Source: Clostridia bacterium (GTDB lineage: Bacteria; Bacillota_A; Clostridia; Oscillospirales; CAG-272). Taken from it: a stretch of 10,724 bases of DNA. Made by a program: the position numbers and the translations under genes. Below the pieces are notes generated by a model that searched no databases, was not told where the DNA came from, and saw only the letters and a list, made by a program, of their open reading frames with translations. Location: contig JAFTDQ010000133.1 in the NCBI GenBank assembly GCA_017454075.1, forward strand, positions 1 to 10,724, given 5' to 3'. Below are positions 7,205 to 10,724 of this stretch, one piece after another. Within the stretch, counting starts at the first letter, position 1. Each line of letters starts with the position of its first letter.

Positions 7205-7225
7205 AAATTGTAAACAAATTGTAAA
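7205..7225 (+). repeat. Two phased AAATTGTAAA repeats upstream of the S10 promoter
   Basis: AAATTGTAAA occurs at 7205-7214 and 7216-7225, an 11-bp period of about one helix turn. Both copies lie 16-36 bp upstream of the -35 box, in A/T-rich DNA. Their placement suits an UP element contacted by the RNA polymerase alpha subunits, or a site for an activator. The function is inferred. Confidence 0.5.
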
Positions 7226-7240
7226 TTATTTTCAAAGGGC

Positions 7241-7269
7241 TTGAAAAACGGAATCACATAGTGTATAAT
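7241..7269 (+). promoter_or_regulatory. Promoter of the S10 operon
   Basis: TTGAAA (7241-7246) and TATAAT (7264-7269) are separated by exactly 17 bp. Predicted transcription start is near 7276. It follows the strong terminator at 7172-7197, so the ribosomal protein operon appears to have its own start rather than relying on read-through. Confidence 0.82.
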
Positions 7270-7275
7270 CTGTCC

Positions 7276-7602
7276 GCTTGATTTGCGTTGAAGCGGGAGG
7301 TTGCCCGGCAGATCTGATTCTGTCTGACGGGGGAATTTCCGCGGAGCATGTCCGTTTCCGCCGTAAAAACCGGCGGTTTGAACCGTATTGTCCACAGATA
7401 CGGTGCGATTCGGCGGGGTGCGGCGGCTTAATCGGGCGGTTGAAGAATCGGGACGCGCCCCCGCGCGTTCTCCGGAGCCTTCGAAAAAATAAGAAAGAGG
7501 GCTTCGGATAAACTTATCCTACGGGCAGGAAACGCCCGGACGGGTGTTCGAGTCTTCGCCCCGAAAAACTGTATCAGGCCAGTATTATAAGGAGGCAAAG
7601 CA
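7276..7602 (+). promoter_or_regulatory. Long structured 5' leader of the S10 operon
   Basis: About 327 nt separate the predicted transcription start from rpsJ, with no credible gene. Hairpins visible by eye: 7304-7331 (CCCG/CGGG plus CAGA/TCTG around one G-A mismatch); 7358-7376 (CCGCCG/CGGCGG, loop TAAAAAC); 7382-7404 (ACCGTAT/ATACGGT, 9-base loop); 7451-7470 (GGACGCGC/GCGCGTTC, loop CCCC); 7472-7507 (CCGGAGCC/GGCTTCGG with one G-U, 20-base loop); 7506-7519 (GGATAA/TTATCC, overlapping the previous one); 7522-7538 (CGGGC/GCCCG); 7541-7563 (CGGG/CCCG). No stem is followed by a T-run, so classical termination control is not visible. In E. coli, L4 represses its operon through the S10 leader. 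Whether a ribosomal protein does so here is unknown. The leader ends in an AAGGAGG site (7589-7595) seven bases before rpsJ. Confidence 0.6.
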
Positions 7603-7911
7603 ATGGCAGCAAAGGAGAAACTCAGAGTTCGTCTGAAGAGCTATGATCATTATCTCATAGACCAGGCGGCGGAGAAGGTTGTCGATACCGCAAAGCACAA
7701 CGGTGCCGAGGTTTCGGGTCCCATCCCGCTTCCCACGGAAAAAGAGATAATCACCATCCTTCGCGCAGTCCACAAGTACAAGGACAGCCGCGAACAGTTC
7801 GAACTGAGAACTCATAAAAGGCTCATCGACATAATCAAGCCGTCGAACAAGGTTATCGACGCGCTTATGGGCCTGGAGCTTCCCGCGGGCGTTCAGATCG
7901 AAATCAAGTGA
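7603..7911 (+). CDS. rpsJ: Ribosomal protein S10 (uS10)
   Basis: This encodes 102 residues, the normal length. It is a head protein of the 30S subunit and, as NusE in other bacteria, also part of transcription antitermination complexes. Diagnostic stretches are [11 protein letters not shown] (38-48) and the loop [20 protein letters not shown] (20 residues), followed by the usual C-terminal [17 protein letters not shown] lies seven bases before ATG 7603. It is the first gene of the operon and follows the long leader. A further 92-nt structured gap separates it from rplC, larger than any other gap in the operon here. Confidence 0.99.
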   Translation: MAAKEKLRVRLKSYDHYLIDQAAEKVVDTAKHNGAEVSGPIPLPTEKEIITILRAVHKYKDSREQFELRTHKRLIDIIKPSNKVIDALMGLELPAGVQIEIK

Positions 7912-8003
7912 TCTGACCCGGGGACCCCGAAGGTTTTATGTCAAGTCGGCGACGGTCGCCTGCCGGAGTCGACCAATAACTAAAACAGGAGGAAAGAAAT
8001 CCA
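7912..8003 (+). promoter_or_regulatory. Structured rpsJ-rplC intergenic region
   Basis: This 92-nt gap is much longer than the other gaps in the operon. A short hairpin CGGG/CCCG (7919-7929) is followed by a stronger one GGCGA/TCGCC with a CGG loop (7948-7960). The second is flanked by AGTCGG and CCGGAGTCGAC, which offer alternative outer pairings such as GTCG (7945-7948) with CGAC (7970-7973). A 13-codon reading frame (ATG 7938 to TAA 7977) containing three consecutive Arg codons lies across the hairpin, but its AAGG site is only four bases from the ATG. No promoter is convincing. The region could be an internal control point or an RNA processing site. The rplC ribosome binding site is at 7987-7992. 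Confidence 0.4.
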
Positions 8004-8633
8004 ATGAAAAAAGGCATTATCGGCAGAAAGATAGGCATGACGCAGATCTTCGACGCCAGCGGTAACGTCATACCGGTCACTCTCGTTGAGGCCGGCCCCT
8101 GCACCGTTACGCAGAAAAAGACCGTAGACACGGACGGATACGACGCTCTCCAGCTCGGATTCAGCGACGTTCCGGAAAGAAAACTCACAAAACCCGAGGC
8201 AGGACATCTTAAAAAGTCCGGCGTTCTCAGAAAGCACCTCAAGGAATTCCGTCTCGACGACATTTCCGGATTCAACACGGGCGATACCGTCACCGCCGAC
8301 ATCTTCGCGGCAGGTGAAAAGGTCGACGTTACCGGTATGACGAAGGGCCGCGGATATTCCGGCGTCGTGAAGCGCTGGAACGCTCACGTCCTCAAGATGA
8401 CTCACGGTACCGGCCCGGTACACCGTCAGCCCGGTTCAATGGGCGCAAACTCCGACCCGTCAAGGATCTTCAAGAACAAGATCATGCCGGGACAGTACGG
8501 AAACGAACAGGTGACCGTTCTCAATCTCACGGTCGCGAAGGTGGACGCGGAGAAGAACATCATCGCGGTAAAGGGAGCGCTTCCCGGAGCCCGCGGCGGC
8601 ATTCTCTTCATCCGTGACTCCGTCAAGGGCTGA
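8004..8633 (+). CDS. rplC: Ribosomal protein L3 (uL3)
   Basis: This encodes 209 residues, the family's usual length. It is a primary 23S rRNA binder that starts 50S assembly and reaches towards the peptidyl transferase centre. The N-terminal [13 protein letters not shown] (4-16) is diagnostic. The extended loop is the Clostridia-like form: [12 protein letters not shown] (114-125), [20 protein letters not shown] (20 residues, 133-152) and [12 protein letters not shown] (161-172). The C-terminus has the usual [10 protein letters not shown] (190-199). At the place of the Gln that PrmB methylates in E. coli L3 there appears to be Ala (GSMGA), as expected outside proteobacteria. ATG 8004 follows AGGAGG (7987-7992) at 11 bases, a rather long spacing. 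The stop codon is 20 bases before rplD. Confidence 0.99.
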   Translation: MKKGIIGRKIGMTQIFDASGNVIPVTLVEAGPCTVTQKKTVDTDGYDALQLGFSDVPERKLTKPEAGHLKKSGVLRKHLKEFRLDDISGFNTGDTVTADIFAAGEKVDVTGMTKGRGYSGVVKRWNAHVLKMTHGTGPVHRQPGSMGANSDPSRIFKNKIMPGQYGNEQVTVLNLTVAKVDAEKNIIAVKGALPGARGGILFIRDSVKG

Positions 8634-8653
8634 TGCGGAAGGAGGAACAGTCA

Positions 8654-9280
8654 ATGCCTAACGTAAAAGTAGTAGATATGCAGGGCAAAGAGGTCGGTTC
8701 GATCGCCCTCTCCGACGAGGTCTTCGGCGTAGAGGTCAACGAGGCCGTCATTCATACCGCGGTCAGAGCCTTCCTTATGAATCAGAGACAGGGCACGCAG
8801 TCCGCGCTCACGAGATCCGAGGTTTCCGGCGGCGGCAAAAAGCCGTGGAGACAGAAGGGAACGGGACGCGCAAGACAGGGCTCGACGAGATCTCCCCAGT
8901 GGGTTCACGGCGGAATCGTTTTCGCGCCGAAGCCGAGATCCTATCGCGTGACGATAAATAAGAAGACGAGACAGCTCGCAATCAAGGGCGCGCTCTCCGA
9001 CAAGGCACTCGGCGACGGACTTGTCGTCGTCGACGAGATCAGGACCGAAGAGTACAAGACGAGAACGATGGTCAACATGCTCGAGGCCGTCGGCGCCGGA
9101 AGAAAATCCCTCGTCGTGCTCGCCGGAAACGATCCCAAGGTCGTAAAGAGCTTCGCGAACATCGAGGGTGTCAAGACGGCTCAGACCAACACGATCAACG
9201 TCTACGATATCCTCAACGCCGACACGCTCGTCATCGAAAAGGCCGCCGCAGAGAAGCTGCAGGAGGTATATGCAAAATGA
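8654..9280 (+). CDS. rplD: Ribosomal protein L4 (uL4)
   Basis: This encodes 208 residues. L4 binds domain I of 23S rRNA and lines the exit tunnel with its basic loop, visible here at about 58-100 ([20 protein letters not shown] and the following HGG and PRSY). In E. coli it also represses its own operon through the S10 leader. That role is not established for Firmicutes, but the long leader upstream makes it a candidate. ATG 8654 is chosen over the in-frame ATG 8633: AAGGAGG (8639-8645) lies eight bases before 8654, whereas 8633 overlaps the rplC stop, has no ribosome binding site and would add seven residues absent from the family. Its own stop overlaps the rplW start by four bases. Confidence 0.98.
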   Translation: MPNVKVVDMQGKEVGSIALSDEVFGVEVNEAVIHTAVRAFLMNQRQGTQSALTRSEVSGGGKKPWRQKGTGRARQGSTRSPQWVHGGIVFAPKPRSYRVTINKKTRQLAIKGALSDKALGDGLVVVDEIRTEEYKTRTMVNMLEAVGAGRKSLVVLAGNDPKVVKSFANIEGVKTAQTNTINVYDILNADTLVIEKAAAEKLQEVYAK

Positions 9281-9573
9281 AAAGCGCGTACGATATCATC
9301 CGCCGTCCGATAGTCACCGAGCAGTCGATGTCCGAAACGGCCGGAAAGAAATATACGTTCGAGGTCGCGAAGGACGCAACCAAATCGGACGTGAGAAACG
9401 CGGTCGAGGCGGTGTTTGACGGCGTAAAGGTCGACAAGGTCCGCACGATCAACATGAAGAAAAAGCCGAAGAGAATGGGTGTTCACTCGGGATACACTTC
9501 CGAATGGAAAAAGGCGATAGTGACCCTCACCGCCGATTCCAAGACCATCGCGTTCTTCGACGGCATGTATTGA
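9277..9573 (+). CDS. rplW: Ribosomal protein L23 (uL23)
   Basis: This encodes 98 residues, normal for bacteria. It lies at the exit of the peptide tunnel, where in bacteria it docks trigger factor and the signal recognition particle. The N-terminal [14 protein letters not shown] (5-18), the central [19 protein letters not shown] (26-44) and the basic KKKPKRMG (61-68) are typical. ATG 9277 overlaps the rplD stop as ATGA, indicating translational coupling. AGGAGGT (9261-9267) inside the end of rplD serves as the ribosome binding site, nine bases away. Confidence 0.98.
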   Translation: MKSAYDIIRRPIVTEQSMSETAGKKYTFEVAKDATKSDVRNAVEAVFDGVKVDKVRTINMKKKPKRMGVHSGYTSEWKKAIVTLTADSKTIAFFDGMY

Positions 9574-9589
9574 TAAGGGGTGACAGAAA

Positions 9590-10423
9590 ATGGCAGTTAA
9601 AACATTCAAGCCGACCACTCCGTCGAGAAGACAGATGTCTGTTCCTTCGTTCGACGAGGTCACCAAGCGCACCCCCGAAAAGAGTCTCATCGAGATCAAG
9701 AAGAAGCATTCCGGCCGCAACAGTTACGGCAGGATCACGGTCCGTCACCAGGGCGGCGGCAACAAGCTCAAGTACAGGATCGTCGACTTCAAGAGAGCCG
9801 AATCCGACGGAGCTTCGACCGTCGTCGGCGTTGAGTACGACCCCAACCGCACGGCGTATATCGCTCTCGTTCAGAACGAAAAGGGCGAAAAGAGCTACGT
9901 TCTCGCCCCGCTCGGCGTGACCGACGGCGACAAGCTCTATTCGGGAGAAAACTCGGACATCAAGCCGGGCAACACCCTTCCGTTCTCAAAGATCCCGGTC
10001 GGTACTCTCATCCACAACATCGAGCTCTATCCCGGTAAGGGAGGACAGCTAGTCCGTTCGGCCGGAACCGCGGCTCAGCTCATCGCCAAGGAAAACGGCA
10101 TGGCTCAGGTCAGGCTCCCCTCGGGCGAGGTCAGACTTATAAGACTCGAGTGCAAGGCGACGATCGGTCAGATCGGAAACATCGAGCACGAGACGATCAA
10201 GCTCGGCAAGGCGGGCAAAAAGCGTCATATGGGCATCCGTCCGACGGTTCGCGGCTCTGTCATGAACCCGGTTGACCACCCGCACGGCGGCGGCGAAGGA
10301 CGTTCTCCGATAGGCCGTCCGGGACCCGTTACCCCGTGGGGCAAGCCGGCACTCGGTTACAAGACCCGCTCCAAGAAGGCGAAGAGCGACAAGTTCATCG
10401 TAAGACGCAGAAATGGCAAATAA
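9590..10423 (+). CDS. rplB: Ribosomal protein L2 (uL2)
   Basis: This encodes 277 residues, usual length. L2 is needed for subunit association and for an active peptidyl transferase centre. The most diagnostic part is [13 protein letters not shown] from residue 226, containing the essential His region (His229 in E. coli numbering), followed by [16 protein letters not shown] and the end [10 protein letters not shown]. The N-terminus has the standard [14 protein letters not shown] 9590 follows AAGGGGTGA (9575-9583) at six bases, a less perfect ribosome binding site than its neighbours have. The gap from rplW is 16 bp and to rpsS 15 bp. Confidence 0.99.
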   Translation: MAVKTFKPTTPSRRQMSVPSFDEVTKRTPEKSLIEIKKKHSGRNSYGRITVRHQGGGNKLKYRIVDFKRAESDGASTVVGVEYDPNRTAYIALVQNEKGEKSYVLAPLGVTDGDKLYSGENSDIKPGNTLPFSKIPVGTLIHNIELYPGKGGQLVRSAGTAAQLIAKENGMAQVRLPSGEVRLIRLECKATIGQIGNIEHETIKLGKAGKKRHMGIRPTVRGSVMNPVDHPHGGGEGRSPIGRPGPVTPWGKPALGYKTRSKKAKSDKFIVRRRNGK

Positions 10424-10438
10424 GGGAGGCAGTGAAAT

Positions 10439-10724
10439 ATGAGCAGAAGCCTTAAAAAAGGCCCGTTTGTAGAAGCGAAGCTCTTCGCAAGGATCGAAGA
10501 GATGAATAAGACGGGCGATAAAAAGGTCATCAAAACTTGGTCCCGTGCTTCCACGATATTCCCGGAATTCATCGGACACACGATAGCGGTCCACGACGGA
10601 AGAAAGCACGTCCCGGTATATGTAACCGAGGATATGGTCGGTCATAAGCTCGGTGAATTTGCCCCGACGAGGACCTTCCGCGGACACAACGGCTCCAAGA
10701 CTTCCAACAACGGAAAGAGCGAAT
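10439..10724 (+). CDS. rpsS: Ribosomal protein S19 (uS19), cut by the window edge
   Basis: Ninety-five codons plus one base are present. S19 lies in the head of the 30S subunit. The N-terminal [12 protein letters not shown], the central [20 protein letters not shown] (20 residues) and the later [19 protein letters not shown] are diagnostic. The family is about 92-95 residues long and the last bases read GAA T, so the stop is probably the next codon just outside the window. ATG 10439 follows GGGAGG (10424-10429) at nine bases. It continues the canonical S10 order, with rplV expected next. Confidence 0.98.
   Translation, partial: MSRSLKKGPFVEAKLFARIEEMNKTGDKKVIKTWSRASTIFPEFIGHTIAVHDGRKHVPVYVTEDMVGHKLGEFAPTRTFRGHNGSKTSNNGKSE

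Noticed and set aside
7348..7431. 27-codon frame ATG to TAA in the S10 leader, possible leader peptide
   Set aside because: The nearest GGAG is one base from the ATG, too close to work, and the GGGGG further up is 12-18 bases away. No run of diagnostic codons is seen.
7278..7511. 77-codon TTG-started frame in the S10 leader
   Set aside because: The TTG lies two bases from the predicted transcription start, has no ribosome binding site, and the product is compositionally odd. Its bases are better explained as RNA structure.
7919..7937. Hairpin followed by TTTT after rpsJ as an attenuator
   Set aside because: The stem is only four base pairs with a three-base loop, and four bases separate it from a run of only four T. 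This is too weak to call a terminator.
8633..8653. Upstream in-frame start for L4
   Set aside because: ATG 8633 overlaps the rplC stop, lacks a ribosome binding site, and the bases between encode the ribosome binding site of the correct start at 8654.
10049..10687. 212-codon minus-strand frame opposite rplB and rpsS
   Set aside because: It is antisense to two highly conserved ribosomal protein genes and has no start signals.

Overview
The window looks like a chromosomal segment of a Gram-positive, Clostridia-type Firmicute of moderate GC. The evidence is strong AGGAGG ribosome binding sites at short spacing, sigma-A-like promoters with TATAAT boxes, a lipoprotein-anchored cell-wall amidase, and ribosomal proteins with Clostridia-like wording (for example the [13 protein letters not shown] stretch of S10 and the THGTGPVH stretch of L3). 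Nothing in the sequence names a species.

Left part (1-1096, + strand): an A+T-richer stretch. It starts with a near-consensus promoter and a perfect 16-bp palindrome, followed by the C-terminal remnant of a metzincin-type zinc protease that has no start codon, and then a small unrecognised secreted or lipid-anchored protein. A hairpin with an oligo-A flank then separates these genes from a convergent gene and reads as that gene's terminator.

Middle part (1164-7197): a minus-strand type I ABC exporter (fused membrane and ATPase domains) is divergent from a plus-strand pair. The pair is a lipoprotein Amidase_2 peptidoglycan amidase and a 1007-residue membrane-anchored or secreted protein that I do not recognise. 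The divergent region holds two facing extended -10 promoters. The amidase and the large protein are 54 bp apart with no terminator between them, so they probably form one cell-envelope transcription unit. It ends at a textbook UUCG-loop terminator.

Right part (7200-10724): the start of the S10 ribosomal protein operon, in the canonical order rpsJ-rplC-rplD-rplW-rplB-rpsS, with the last gene reaching the window edge. It has its own promoter preceded by two 11-bp-phased AAATTGTAAA repeats, and a predicted leader of about 327 nt with many possible hairpins but no terminator-like U-run. A second structured gap of 92 nt lies between rpsJ and rplC. The downstream genes are tightly packed (16-20 bp gaps or a 4-bp overlap).

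The core of the window is ordinary housekeeping. The parts least explained by known features are the long S10 leader with competing pairings, the rpsJ-rplC gap, the 1007-residue envelope protein beside the amidase, and the decapitated protease behind an intact promoter and palindrome. I saw no CRISPR array, tRNA, rRNA, insertion sequence or phage gene.
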